DNA of 64,000 nucleotides, from assembly GCA_016647705.1 (NCBI GenBank), contig CM028330.1, positions 47,334,397 through 47,398,396 of the forward strand. Direction: 5' to 3'. Under the pieces are notes generated by a model. That model made no database searches. It was not told the DNA's origin and was given only the letters and a program-made list of their open reading frames with translations. This DNA comes from Eucommia ulmoides (lineage: Eukaryota > Streptophyta > Magnoliopsida > Garryales > Eucommiaceae). This document shows positions 22,090 through 33,349 of this stretch, one piece after another. The translations under genes were made by a program, and so were the position numbers. Position 1 is the first letter of the stretch. Each line of letters starts with the position of its first letter.

Positions 22090-24606
22090 TTACTACCCTT
22101 GTACGGTGACACAGAGCCTAGTTCTTCAAACTCCAATGAGAAGATTAAAGGATAAGAGAAGATGTCTACTGCTGACAATATGGCTTCCTTTAATTTGCAA
22201 ATATCGCAGTCATTTGAGAAGGAGGGGGGTAATTTTTGTGGAGGTTCTCAAAATTTAATAGATCTGGTTAAAAGCAATGGAAACTATCATAGAAGGTTGA
22301 TAGTTTGAGGGCAAAGAGCAAGAAGATGAAGAAAAGAAAGAAGAAATAAATTTGACAACTAGGAGGTGAGCTAGAGAAAATGAGCACTGTGAAGAACCAA
22401 TTGCAAGTTGAGGTAGAGAGGATGATGGAAGAGAAAAAAAAATGGACGAGAAGTTGATAGAAGCTGAAGTTCACAATGGTACGTAGTAGGAGGGGCTGGT
22501 GGAAAAACTTGAAGAAACTGTTATGCACTCAGTCACACAGTCAGTAGAGAAAGAGAGGAACATAATGAGAAAATTAATAGACTGACAGAGTTCTACCAGT
22601 ATGACCTTGAGGACAGAGACAATGTTATTGTTAGGGAAGCATAAGTTATTGTTGCCCATGATTCATCACCAATGATGTCACGCCTGGCAAAACTGAAGCC
22701 TAGGGCACTGCCAATGATGCCACGCCCGGCAAAACTGAAGCCTAGGGGCAGTACGCGTATAAAGGCTGAAACCAAGACCCCAACATCACTTGTTAAAAAC
22801 GTCAAGAGTCGCATTAGGACATAAAAGATTGATTATGATTCAGTTCACAAATATGATGTTCCTGTTAAGCGACCACGACAACTATAGAAAAAATATGATA
22901 TACTAGCCCCTACAAATCAAGGAACGGATGATGCGATCAAGATCAATGAGCCAAGCACATCGGCCCACAACGGCGATGAACCTCGAGAATTGCCTTCACG
23001 CAATAGCACTGTTGCAAGAATGATTGCACAAGATGACTGGCACAAACTTGAGCTGATAATGCATGAGGGGGAATGTGGGTAAGTTTAAGTTTTACTTATT
23101 ACATTTTTTTGTCAAGTATGTAAGGAACGACACGCATGAGATGTACGTCATCTTCATTTTATCTTTCTTATATTACAATGCTTTTGTGTGGAGAGCGGAA
23201 TGGGTATTCGCTCAAGTATCCGTACTTGATTTGATTGGGTTGCTATGGGACACACAACTTTAAAATTTCATGAGTTACTTTTTGTTTCTTTCATGTTACA
23301 TTCACACGAATGTAACATTATAACATTTTTATTGTACACATATATAACACTTTTTGTATTGTATATGTTACATGTAACACGGTTGTAATGTTACATGTAA
23401 CATCCATAGTTTTATGTAACATCCATGATTGTCATGTTACATGTAACATCTAAAGATACTTGACGTTTTTATACATGTTACATGTAACACGACTGTCATG
23501 TTATATTTAATATTTTATTGTACACTTTGTGTGTGTGTGTGTGTTTCTTTTTTTGTGGTTTTTTTTTTTTTTTAAATTATGCAGATGAATGTAACATGAT
23601 GTGATTGTTTAATTAAACATTTAGGTAATTAATCACTACATGAAGATGATGTCTCTTGAACAAGCAAAAGTTGCGAGCGATTTAAAAGGGGTTGGTTAGG
23701 ATTTGCAAAATCGTACATATTTCATCAATAGTTGTTGTTGGATAATAAAAGTGTTATGATTGTTTACATTTTCACGAGTGTTTTATGTTTTATTTGATCG
23801 CGTGCACACATTGCATTCTATTAATCTTTTTTTCGTGTTTACAATATATACAGATGTGGATAACAAAGTGAGTTAAGAAAGTCTTGGCCGACATATTAAA
23901 CCCAAAAATTATTGAAGCATTTTTGGACAACTATAGATTCGTACATTTTCCAATAAACACTGTAGGGACGACATCATCGATGGGACATTGGACGTTGCTT
24001 GTTTGTGATAAGCAACAATGCACGTGGACACACTACAACTTAATTAACCTCCGACGTCCTGGAGATGTGGATAGATTTTTCAAAAATGCCAAAAGACTTG
24101 TAAGTTTTCAATATCTAGTTTGAAGTTTGTCATTGCATCGTTGAATGAATAATCCTCACCGTTTTCTACGTTCAAATGTAGATTCGTTATGCTGATGCAT
24201 TAATGTTGAGGGAAGCCAACCACTATCGGTTATTGAATGCTGAGATTTCAAACACCGAGAATGTTTTAGATCAGGAATCATCAGTGTGAGTACACTTCAT
24301 TAATTGGTTGTTAAAATATTTTTCATCATGATTATCCAAACACAACCAGGTTTTGATGAATTCTCTTTAACAAATTATATTGTGCAATGTTGACTGCGTT
24401 GTCGTTGTAATTCATGTCATGGAGAACATATTCAATAGCGTACCAGTCAATGTTAATTATGGCATTGAAGGTTTTCGTAGAGAAATGGAGGCACTCATCC
24501 ATGAATTCCTCAATTATCCACCCAGGTCTTGGACATTCGATGACTTCCAAATAAGAAAAATGAATGAGACACATCGTGTTGAAAACATTGAACCACCTCC
24601 CACTTA
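22090..24606 (+). pseudogene. Ulp1-domain gene of Mutator-like element, copy 1 (5'-truncated)
   Basis: It is collinear with copy 2 (25230-29782). Matching exon pieces: QISQSFEKEGGNF and GGSQNLIDLV (about 22200-22265), a coiled-coil-like Glu/Lys zone, AVMHSVTQS-like sequence near 22520, and an exon ending near 23075 at a splice donor (GTGGGTAAGT). The C48-type protease exons follow: MKMMSLEQAKVASDLKG (23640s), exon 23854-24101 with VHFPINTVG and the catalytic His in GHWTLLVCD, exon 24181-24286, and the last exon with NVDCVVVVIHVMEN to the stop at 24606. The nucleophile Cys remains, but the following Gly is Val. Upstream exons and the transposase partner are absent. Ulp1-like proteases remove SUMO-type tags; in Kaonashi-like MULEs their role is unknown. 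Confidence 0.75.
23280..23520. repeat. GTTACATGTAAC palindromes in intron of copy 1
   Basis: The 12-base self-palindrome GTTACATGTAAC occurs at about 23368, 23390, 23434 and 23475, each within ATGTTACATGTAACA(T/C), with decayed relatives between. The intron lies between the donor near 23075 and the exon starting near 23618. Isolated copies occur near 21955 and 24982. A (GT)n run sits near 23530-23544. Confidence 0.85.
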
Positions 24607-25229
24607 ATTGGTTCCCCCCTCCCACCAAAAACAAAAAACAAGCGACAAATAAGAGTTTTATGTGTGTGGATTTGAACAATTTCTTTTTTAATCTCCTTTT
24701 ATTTTTGGATTACACATCATACGAAGCTAGATATTCATCTTTTTTTTTAAAGGTGCAATTGGTAGCATTTTTTGCAGTGTATGTAAAATGTAACACACAA
24801 ACTTTTTTGTTGTATGCACCATTTGTTGGTCAGGTTGATACTTTTTTTGTAATGCTTGCGTGCATCTCAGTGACTCATAAACTACCAAAGACTGCCATCG
24901 TTTACCGGACATACAAATTGCAAAAAACTCTCAGAGAACGAAATGATTCAAATGTTACACGTAACATTGGATTGCACACGAATGTTACATGTAACAGACA
25001 ATATTGTCACATAGACATACACACTCAACCACCATTTCGTATCTTTTGCGGAGATACTGCGCCGAAGAGACATCCTTTTGTCCTTTGGAAAACGTGCCCT
25101 TACTCAAACTTGTCATTTTTTTACCGATTCATTTCATTTCCAAAACCTTTCATCTTCTCAGATACGCAACTAAAAAACACCTTCTGCTTTGTTCTCTCTC
25201 GTTGTTCTCATCCTCAAATCGGAGAAAAA
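24607..25229. other. Spacer between the two Mutator-like copies
   Basis: An 804-base open frame (24564-25370) spans the end of copy 1, this spacer and exon 1 of copy 2, but it shows no known motif and crosses a splice donor, so it is not called. ATGTTACACGTAACAT and ATGTTACATGTAACA occur near 24953 and 24980. The probable promoter and leader of copy 2 lie at about 25090-25229 (CT-rich). Confidence 0.45.
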
Positions 25230-26939
25230 ATGGTGAACACAAGAAGAAAAATGGAAACTAAGAATCCTAACACGCCTAATGATCTGGTAAATCTATCTGA
25301 TACAGGTACTGTGTTCTCTTTCTTATCTTTGATAATGCTCAATGATGTATGTTCGATGCACTATGTCTAAATTTTGAACATTATCCATACGAGAATTTGT
25401 TATCCTTTACATGCATACAAAAACAATGGTAAAGAAACTATAGGAAGTATATTTGTTATATTGTAGTGACAAATATACTTTAGTAATCATCTATTGTATT
25501 GTTTTTTGTATGTTTTATTGTAATATTGTCGTCTTATCTTGTTTGTAGTTTTATAAAGATGGTTAATAGAGTTTTGTATGTTTGTTTCACTGCTAATTTT
25601 CTGTTAGAGAAGAACATGCACAAGATGTTGAATATAACATCTCGAGTTAATATGTAACATTCGTGTCTTATGTGGTTATATTTGTGTTATATGTGGTTAT
25701 TTTCCATGTTATACGTTGAAAGTGTTGCTATGTTGAAGGTAACATTCGTGTTATATGTAACACTATTGTTATTTTTGAAAAATATTTAACATTGTAATGA
25801 TTGTTCAGATGATGTCTCTTTTCTTCATGCTACGCAACAAACAAACTCAACAAATGAATCTGATGACATCAGTGGTAAGTAATTTTCCTTCTTCCATTAA
25901 CCGTTGATTGATCTTCCAACCAAATCATCTATTATTGTGTAGTATGTACCTTTAAACTTGACTGCATTGTATTTTGTTTTTGGTAGTTTCACAGCCAGAG
26001 AAGACTGGGCAAACAATAAAATACCATTTGAATATATCACAATTTCATTCATTAATCAAGTCTCTTCGTCTTCAACGTGCACAACTTGAAATTCTACGGA
26101 CAATTTCATTTTGGAAAACAATAAATGCTCTCTTGCGATGGGAGAGTGGGATTAGTTCGTTCCACAAAATAGATTCCCTCATCGCCAATATTATTCGCTC
26201 ATATGAACCACATCAAAAGGCGTTCAGGCTTGGATCAAAGCTGCTTAGATTTACAAGCAATGACGTCCAATTGATTTTTGGATTACCATTAGGGAAGGAA
26301 CAAATTCCAGCTCGTTATGCAAAAAAATGGGTTCTAGATTCTTAGCAAGGAGGGGCTTGATTAAAAACAGGTTGAGTGTTGTTGAGATAAAGAAGGAAAT
26401 TGTGAAAGCATTGGCCAATAATAACCAATAAGATGTGCAAGATGTGGCTCGTCTGCTATGCTTGCATCTCATAGCAACTTGTTTTTTTTTAAACAAAGGT
26501 CAAGTTACTGGTGTCTCTGATATTATTGCTTGTTGAGGATTTAAGGATAATGGCGACTTATAACTGGGCTGAAACAATTCATTCAAACTTGATGTTGTCG
26601 ATTGACTCTAGTTACCGCAGACCAGAAACCATTACTGGATGTGTTATCGCATTGCAGGTTATATAATTATCTATTTTTAACATTGTTCTCTAGTATACAT
26701 CATTTTCCCTTATGTTTTTTGTTTCAAATTTAGTGATGTGGTGCATTTTTTATTCAATTTTGGTTATGCAAGCACACATATTTGCTTAAAGAAGTCGCAG
26801 GGCAGGAATGTTCTATTCCACACTGGGAAACATGGGACATGATGCAACTTATGGAAGTTGCATCTGGTCTGCAATTGTCCCATTTGTCTGATAATCAGGT
26901 ATGCATGTTGTATGCAACATGTTCTATTTTATATATTTT

Positions 26940-27285
26940 ATTAAAATCCATACAATATTACATTCAACACTTGTGAATGTTGAATGTAACATCAATGGTT
27001 CTATCTTATGTTTATAGGACTGAAATTCATTTGATGTTACATTCAACACTTATGGATGTTGAATGTAACATCAAGTTTAATCATGTTATGTATGCACAAA
27101 GTGAAATCCGTTATAATGTTACATTCAATACCTGTTGATATTGAATGTAACATCAAGTGTTCTCATGTCATATATGTTGAATGTAACATGTATTGTGAAT
27201 GTTGAATGTAACATGTATTATGGATGTCATGTTCTCATTCATTATGTTGTTACATTCAACACATGTGGAAGTTGAATGTAACATG
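26940..27285. repeat. Tandem hairpin units in intron of copy 2 (array A)
   Basis: Hairpins with arms at 26955-26969/26978-26992, 27033-27048/27057-27072 and 27116-27130/27139-27153, plus a shorter one at 27248-27260/27271-27283. The second is a perfect 16-bp stem (GATGTTACATTCAACA / TGTTGAATGTAACATC) with loop CTTATGGA. Spacing is 78-83 bp. The left flank resembles AAAATCCATA and the right flank CAAGTGTTCTC. Extra single arms lie at about 27176-27215. Confidence 0.9.
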
Positions 27286-27573
27286 TATTGGTATTGCATT
27301 GTCAAAACAATGAAAACACCATTGATGACATGATTGGACACACAATTGTTGAATTTAACACATTTGAACTGTTGTCCAGATTAAGAAGGCTAAAATTAAG
27401 GAAACTATTACTGAAACACAAATGGGTATTGTACTTTCGATTTATACTGATATTGAATCGTCTGGTTGGGATGACGAGAACAAGGGCAAGAAGAAGGTTT
27501 ATTCGTTAGAATTTCCTTCTTTTGACCTCAAGATTTCGCAAGACTTCACTGCTGATGTTGCTGAATTTTGTTT

Positions 27574-27591
27574 GGGGGGGGGGGGGGGGGG
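27574..27591 (+). repeat. 18-base G homopolymer in an exon
   Basis: Eighteen G in a row in the coiled-coil exon of copy 2, where copy 1 has GTGGAGGTTCTC. It shifts the frame relative to the downstream part. It may be a true homopolymer or an assembly artefact. Confidence 0.9.
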
Positions 27592-28589
27592 TCCCAAAAC
27601 TTAGCTGAGCTTGTTGAAAGAAATCAAAAACTTGTTGGTGACTGCGACCATTTAAGGGAGGAGCACAAAGAGTTGAGAAAGAAATATAAAAATAAAATGA
27701 AAAAGTTGAAGAAAGATATTGAAATTTTAAAGGCCCAAATGACCGATTCACTGGTTAAAACAGAGGTATACGCCATTACGCAAACGGAAAAGCTTGTTAC
27801 TAAAAAATGGTACTCTAGGAACATCTAGAAGAGGCTGTGGTGCATTCTGTTACACAGTCCATTCGGAATGAGCAAAAATTCAAAGAACAGGTTGTGGAGA
27901 TCGTGAAGTTTTATAATACAGCATTAGAAGAGTGTGATTATATTATTGTCCAACAAGCACCTGAGATTGCCAGACATAACCATGAACCGGTAGTCAAATG
28001 TCCAAATTCGCCTGAAAAACTGGTTACACGAAGAAGTACATGTCAAAATACACATACGACAACCCCACATCACTTGTAAAAAATGTTTAAAGCCGTGTGA
28101 GGACATGAAAAACTGGTGAGGGGTCGGTCCATGAATATGAAATTCCCAAAAAATTATCGATGAGGCTTATAAAAGCTATTGAGAGGAAAAAACCGGTGAG
28201 GACCAATCAGTTAAAGGACACAATAGTGTGTTAAAGAAAATCCAGCAAAACCATTGCTGAGTTGGGTGAGCCATACGTGCTACCTCCCCGAGATAGTTTG
28301 GTAGCTATGATGTTAACCGAAGACGACTAGAAACTCCTAAAGCTTATTATGCAAACAGAGGGGTCTACGTAAGTCTCATTTTTCCATCTTTATTACTTTT
28401 CATTTTCATTTATGTGTCGTGTTGATCCAATGAAAATTCTCATTATACAATTAGAGCGTTCATTTAGGGTAGAGAATAGACTTTTACATAGGTCTCCATT
28501 GTTGACATTCTTGGTCTACTATAGGAAAAACAGCTAACAAACATTGTGAGTTACCCTGTATAGTGTTTTTTTTTTTTTTTTTCGTTAAA

Positions 28590-28802
28590 TCTATTCATAT
28601 GATGTTACATTCAACACATGTGGATGTTGAATATAACATCAAGTGTTCTCTTCCATAGTATTTTTGTTAAAACTGTATGATGTTACAATTAACACCTGTG
28701 GATATTGAATGTAACATTAAATTGTTCTCTTGTATTATGATGCACTAGTAAAATCCATATGATGTTACATTCAAACACCTGTGGATGTTGAGTATAACAT
28801 GG
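28590..28802. repeat. Tandem hairpin units in intron of copy 2 (array B)
   Basis: Three hairpins with arms at 28601-28616/28625-28640, 28679-28694/28703-28718 and 28761-28777/28786-28800, spaced 78 and 82 bp, with 8-nt loops such as CCTGTGGA. Same unit and same orientation as array A. The array lies between the donor near 28369 and the exon starting near 28857. Confidence 0.9.
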
Positions 28803-29782
28803 ATTGGCATTATAAAACTCTGATGCATATTCTAAATGTATTGATACTTATACAATCAAGTCATCAACGGTGTTATGGAGATCTTGTGCCTCGAATAGAC
28901 GAATATAGCAAGTGATTTAAAATAGTTTGGCGACATTCTTTCCGATCAATCATTTTTCATAAATAGTACATGTTGGGTTAGTACATTTGCTTCTTTTCCC
29001 TTTGACTATTATACATCTACAAAATTTATTCAGACATACATTAAAATTGTTTTCTACAGTCATGGATTGTTGAAAGGGATGAACTCACACTTAACAAATT
29101 TTTGAACCCTGAGATAATCTGTGCATTCACATCTAAATGCCATTATGTCCATTTTCCCATAAACACTGTTGGTCGTACTCCAAAAACTGGCCATTGGACC
29201 TTAGCTGTGTGCGATAAGAAAGAGTCAAAATGGCGTCATTACAATTCAGTTAATCTGAGACAAAGAGGCACAATTGACCCTTTTTTCGAAAATGCAAAAA
29301 AACTTGTAAGCTTGTATTTTCATAAAATCCTTTTTTGTTGATGTTATGACCAAAAATAATTGACGGTATTGTCCACCTATATATTGCATATGTAGACCAA
29401 CTACTCACTAAAAATAATGTGGAGCATGATTGGGCTAATCCTTCAGAAGATAAAATATTGAATGTTGGTGACATACCAGATCAAGGTTCATTAGCGTAAG
29501 TACCGCATATAAAACTTAATAATTTAAGTCATAACTCCTTCAATAAAAAATATCAGTTGTTGAATGTTGGTGATGTTGAATTTATAGTGTCGATTATGGA
29601 GTATACATCATCCATGTAATGAAGAAGATCTTTAGAAAGGAAAATATCCTTATCAATATGGGCTTGCGTGGGTTTCGCATGGAACACGCTGCTATCATTC
29701 ATGACTTCTTAAGTAATGCACCAAGAAGATGGACACTTGACTCATATCATACTCGGACAGCAAATGAACCCAAACCTAACTA

Positions 29783-30049
29783 AAAAAATGGACAAATGCT
29801 ATTGAACTTCTTGATTGCCACAATATTTTTTGGTTTTTTTGTGCATTTTTTAGTGCTGGGGGTTTTTTTTTTTTATTTAGTTTTTGATTAATATGTTGGA
29901 AAACTACTTTTTGAAGTTACATGTTGTATATAATCCATTGTATACACATAATGTCATACACACTTGTTGCTGTCCTTTTCTATATGTGATGAATGTAACA
30001 ATCATAAAAATATGACATATATTGGTGATGGCACAACATATGGTCTATG
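29783..30049. other. 3' end region of Ulp1 gene, T-rich
   Basis: T-rich tracts near 29868 and a possible polyadenylation region. No ORF. Confidence 0.4.
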
Positions 30050-30620
30050 ATCATGTTGAATGTAACACACCCTTAACAAATTGAATGAGAAACACAAAAA
30101 GCCCATGAAAGTATTGAATGTAAGACAAACAAACCTATGACAGTGTTGAATGTAACACAAAGAAGCCGATGACAAAAATGTTGAATGTGTGACAAAAAAA
30201 CCTATGACAGCATTGAATGTAACACAAAGAAGCCTATAACAGTAGTGAATGTAACACAAAGAAGCCTATGACAAAAATGTTGAATGTGTGACAAAAAAAC
30301 CTATGATAGTGTTGAATGTAACACACCCTTAACAAATTGAATGGCAAACAAGCCCATGACAGTGTTGAATGTAACGCAAAGAAACCTATGACAAATGTTG
30401 AATGTATAATAAAAAAACCTATGACAATGTTGAATGTAACATAGCCCTAACAAATTGAATGACAAAACAAGCCCATGAAAGTGTTGAATGTAACACGAAC
30501 AAGCCTATAACAGTGTTGAATGTAGCACAAATAAGCCTATAACAAATGTTGAATGTATGACAAAGAAGCCTATGATTGTTGAATGCAAAACACAAATGTA
30601 TGAAGTTGTTGAATGTAACA
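30050..30620. repeat. 32-bp tandem array between convergent genes
   Basis: About 16 occurrences of GTTGAATGTAACAC or close variants at steps of about 30-35 bp, with two steps of about 54 bp where CCCTTAACAAATTGAATG is inserted. The linker reads AAAGAAGCCTATGACA. GTTGAATGTAACA is the right arm of the intronic hairpins, here without its partner arm. The minus-strand ORF 30002-30259 is a by-product. Confidence 0.9.
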
Positions 30621-30802
30621 CGTTAAGGCAATGCAATACGAATCCTACTATTTCTTTCCTATACAAAGTTCACGTTCTGAATGTTACATGAGTACCAAAC
30701 ATAATCTAAACAAAGAATGCACTACTTTTTTATTTTTTATTATTTTTAAAAACATCTATAACGAATAGAACATTATTATTTGAAAAAAATTAAACAAAAA
30801 AA

Positions 30803-33280
30803 TCAAGATCCACCCGATGATCCTTTGTTTAGAGGTGCCTTGGATGATTTCCTATTGTGTCTACCCATTTTCTCACATCTACCACACTGTCTTTCTTTTA
30901 CCTCTCCTCTAGATGGGATTCTTACTTTCTTGGGCCGTTCTGGTTGTTTCATTGACAACAGAGGTAATATCACTGATTCGCTCTCACTCAAAATTGGTCG
31001 TTCCATTGTTGGAATTGCATATATACCTCTCGAGTATGTCTCACAGTAAAAACAGCTTCGAAAATAGTCTTCTATGTACTTGAATGTAGGTAATCCACTC
31101 CTATATATAGCTGCAAAACCATGCATGCATGGAAGTCCTTTTATTTGTCATTGTCAGCATGAGCATGTGTGTCCTTCAGTATCAACTAGAACAGAAGAGT
31201 TAGAATGAACCTCAAATACCCCATTTCCTGATGAATCAATATTCCATGTTCGTCCTTCGTTCATTAATTCACACATCCTACTCTCCCAATTTGGGGTGAT
31301 CTCGGATTGTAGTTTATTCGCTTCATTTCTTCTCTCCGCCATTAACTCCATCCTTCATATCCATATTTTGTCAATCAACAAAATTACCAATAGATGACGA
31401 TATTCACTTATTCATAAATTTAAGTACTCCGCTAAGTTAGATGTCATCTCGCCATATCGCTTGCCTACAAAAAACGCATTACTAAATTTTTGCGGTGATA
31501 ATTCTTGAATGAAGTTCTGCACCTTTATACCCCCTTCATACATCATTTGATCAAATAACATCTTAAACATTTTCAGTGAGTTTGCATATGCTAAACCATT
31601 CAATTTTTGAACCATCGCATCGTTAAATGTTGTAGTTGTTCCAGTCATCGCAGCTCTTAAATTTATCTTCAAATGATGCAAACAGTAAGCATGGTGACAG
31701 TGTGGAAACACATCACGTACCCCTTCCAAAATCACGTTATGCTGGTCAGAGATGAATGTTATGACAAGCTTTGGATCAACAATCTTTCTAAGTTCCGATA
31801 AAAACGAAGCCTAGTTATCATCATTCTCTGCATCAACGATAGCGAATGCAACTGGAAACATCCCTGCATAATCAAAAAAATAGAAAATTGTTAATCCATA
31901 AGGTGTTATATTCAACACATGTGGAGGTTGAATGTAACATCAAGGGTTCTCTTGATGTCAGTATGCAGAGTAAAATCCATAAGATGTTACATTCAACACC
32001 TGTGGATCTTGAATGTAATATCAATTGTTATGTTGTTTTATGTATGTAAATAGTAAAATCGATACGATGTTATATTCAACACTAGTAGATGTTGAATGTA
32101 ACATCAAATGTTCTCATCATTTTCATGTTGAAAAATAACATTGTTACATGTAACAAACAGAAAATTAGAAACGTACCTTGATTCTCATCATTCGCTATTG
32201 CCGCTAATACATTTCCTTTGTACCGACCGTTAGGAATGTGCCATCAAGAAACACCATTGAGTGGAAAAACCTAAACCCATGTATGCACGCTTGAAATGCA
32301 ATGAATATTCTCTTGAAATGTCCTATCTCCAAATTATATTCTAATGTAATGTGACTGCCCGGGTTTGTTTCATTGCATTTATCAACGTACCATCTTAATT
32401 GGTCGTAGGATAACGAGTAATCACCAAATACATTATTCTTGGCCTTTTCTATCCCCATCCATGCATTCCGGTATGTTATTTCTAGAATGTATTTTTTCCT
32501 AAAAGTGTCAATAACACCAACCGAGCGAGTTTTGGGGTTGGCGCACACCTCATCAGCCAAACATGACGAAATAACTTCTGAAGTCAATTTTTTGTTCTTA
32601 CTGGTGTGAAATGTAACTCCACATGTGTTATTTCACAAGAGTTCGAATATAAAATATACCGTTTTCGCTCCTTACCCGTCCATGCACGAACCACGGGCAT
32701 TTTCTCTCATCCCGTAGTAAGCATTCAATTGTCGCGCGTGTTTTACCATTCCTAAGATAACGAAAATTAAACCCAACGTCTACAGCAAATTTCTTCAAAA
32801 CCATATGAAATTCACTTGTTCATCCCCTAAATTTTTGCCCCTCCTCTTGAATACCATCAACCCATCTTGAGGAAAGTAGCAATTTGTCATTGCTTAACTG
32901 TAACATACTACCATAGCTACCTATATAATCTATTTTCCCATCGTTGTCACCACTGACACAATTGTTTGGGGGTACAGTTTCACATAAAGAAGCACCAATA
33001 GATGCACTTGATTCACTCACCTTTTTTTGTACATAGACTTCTAAAGAATCAATGTTCATGTGGGTAGCCACCAAAAACATTTCTTCATAATCATTCTGAT
33101 CATCAAGCGTGCACTTTAGATGTCCCGAGAGTAAGTATGACAGCTCAAATTTGGCACTGAATATATTTGACCATTTATTAATTTTTTACTCAACTCAAAC
33201 AAATTGTTGTCGCTTTTCATCCTCAAAACCGTTATCACGTTCTCATATTTGCACATTAATGCAATGGATGATGCAATTTC
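30803..33280 (-). pseudogene. MULE transposase, nearly full length with a few stops
   Basis: Read right to left. The exon begins at an acceptor near 33280 (start in it at 33080, MFLVATHMNIDSLEV, or upstream). The N-terminal MULE domain includes VDVGFNFRYLRNGKTR and ERKCPWFVHGRV. The second segment 32587-32177 has MVFLDGTFL, the first Asp of the DDE triad, and ends at a donor at 32176. The intron 31864-32176 holds three hairpins. The third segment has VITFISDQHNV (second Asp), CHHAYCLHHLKINL and RYGEMTSNLAEYL (Glu region). A SWIM-like zinc finger follows (HTCSC, then LPCMHGFA) with two stops inside. The tail is basic and Ser-rich, ending at 30803. Stops at Trp-type positions suggest C-to-T decay. 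It would cut and paste its element in the nucleus. No terminal inverted repeats found. Confidence 0.85.
31890..32110. repeat. Tandem hairpin units in transposase intron (array C)
   Basis: Hairpins with arms at 31902-31917/31926-31941, 31983-31998/32007-32022 and 32066-32081/32090-32105, spaced 81 and 83 bp, with flanks GTAAAATCCATA and TCAA(T/G). The units have the same plus-strand orientation as in the Ulp1 gene although this host gene runs on the minus strand. Confidence 0.9.
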
Positions 33281-33349
33281 TGTGAAATATCATTAACATG
33301 AAATGTTAGTTTTGTTATGTTTGTGTGAAATATAACCAACTATATGATC

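Larger units (their letters stand above)
25230..29782 (+). pseudogene. Ulp1-domain gene of Mutator-like element, copy 2
   Basis: Exon 1 starts at ATG 25230 (MVNTRRKMETKNPN) and ends at a donor near 25303. Likely exons: 25809-25873; 25987-26656, with FRLGSKLLRFTSNDV and the motif LIFGLPLGKEQ typical of the N-terminal region of plant MULE Ulp1 proteins; about 26774-26897; 27380-28368, carrying a coiled coil (ELVERNQKLV onward); 28857-28979; 29057-29305, with VHFPINTVG and GHWTLAVCDKK (catalytic His); 29394-29494; and 29587-29782, ending FLSNAPRRWTLDSYHTR. In the last exon the nucleophile Cys is Tyr (VDYGVYIIHVM). There are stops and shifts (26343, 27602 area, 27826). Most junctions follow GT-AG. 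Convergent with the transposase gene at 30803-33280. Confidence 0.75.

Noticed and set aside
24564..25370. The longest single ORF in the window, 268 codons on the plus strand
   Set aside because: It runs from the last exon of Ulp1 copy 1 through the spacer and across exon 1 and a splice donor of copy 2, contains no known motif, and has low-complexity Phe/Leu stretches. It is a chance open frame.
30002..30259. Minus-strand Cys/Tyr/His-rich ORF that looks like repeated zinc-binding motifs
   Set aside because: Its periodicity equals that of the 32-bp DNA array, so it is a by-product of the repeat.
30050..30620. A CRISPR-like look: short repeats at regular steps
   Set aside because: Plant nuclear context, no cas genes, variable repeat sequence and linkers that are themselves similar to each other. 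It is a tandem array derived from the MULE hairpin arm.
31846..32049. Plus-strand ORF in the hairpin array
   Set aside because: It overlaps the transposase intron and its repetitive hairpins on the opposite strand, and repeats with the units.
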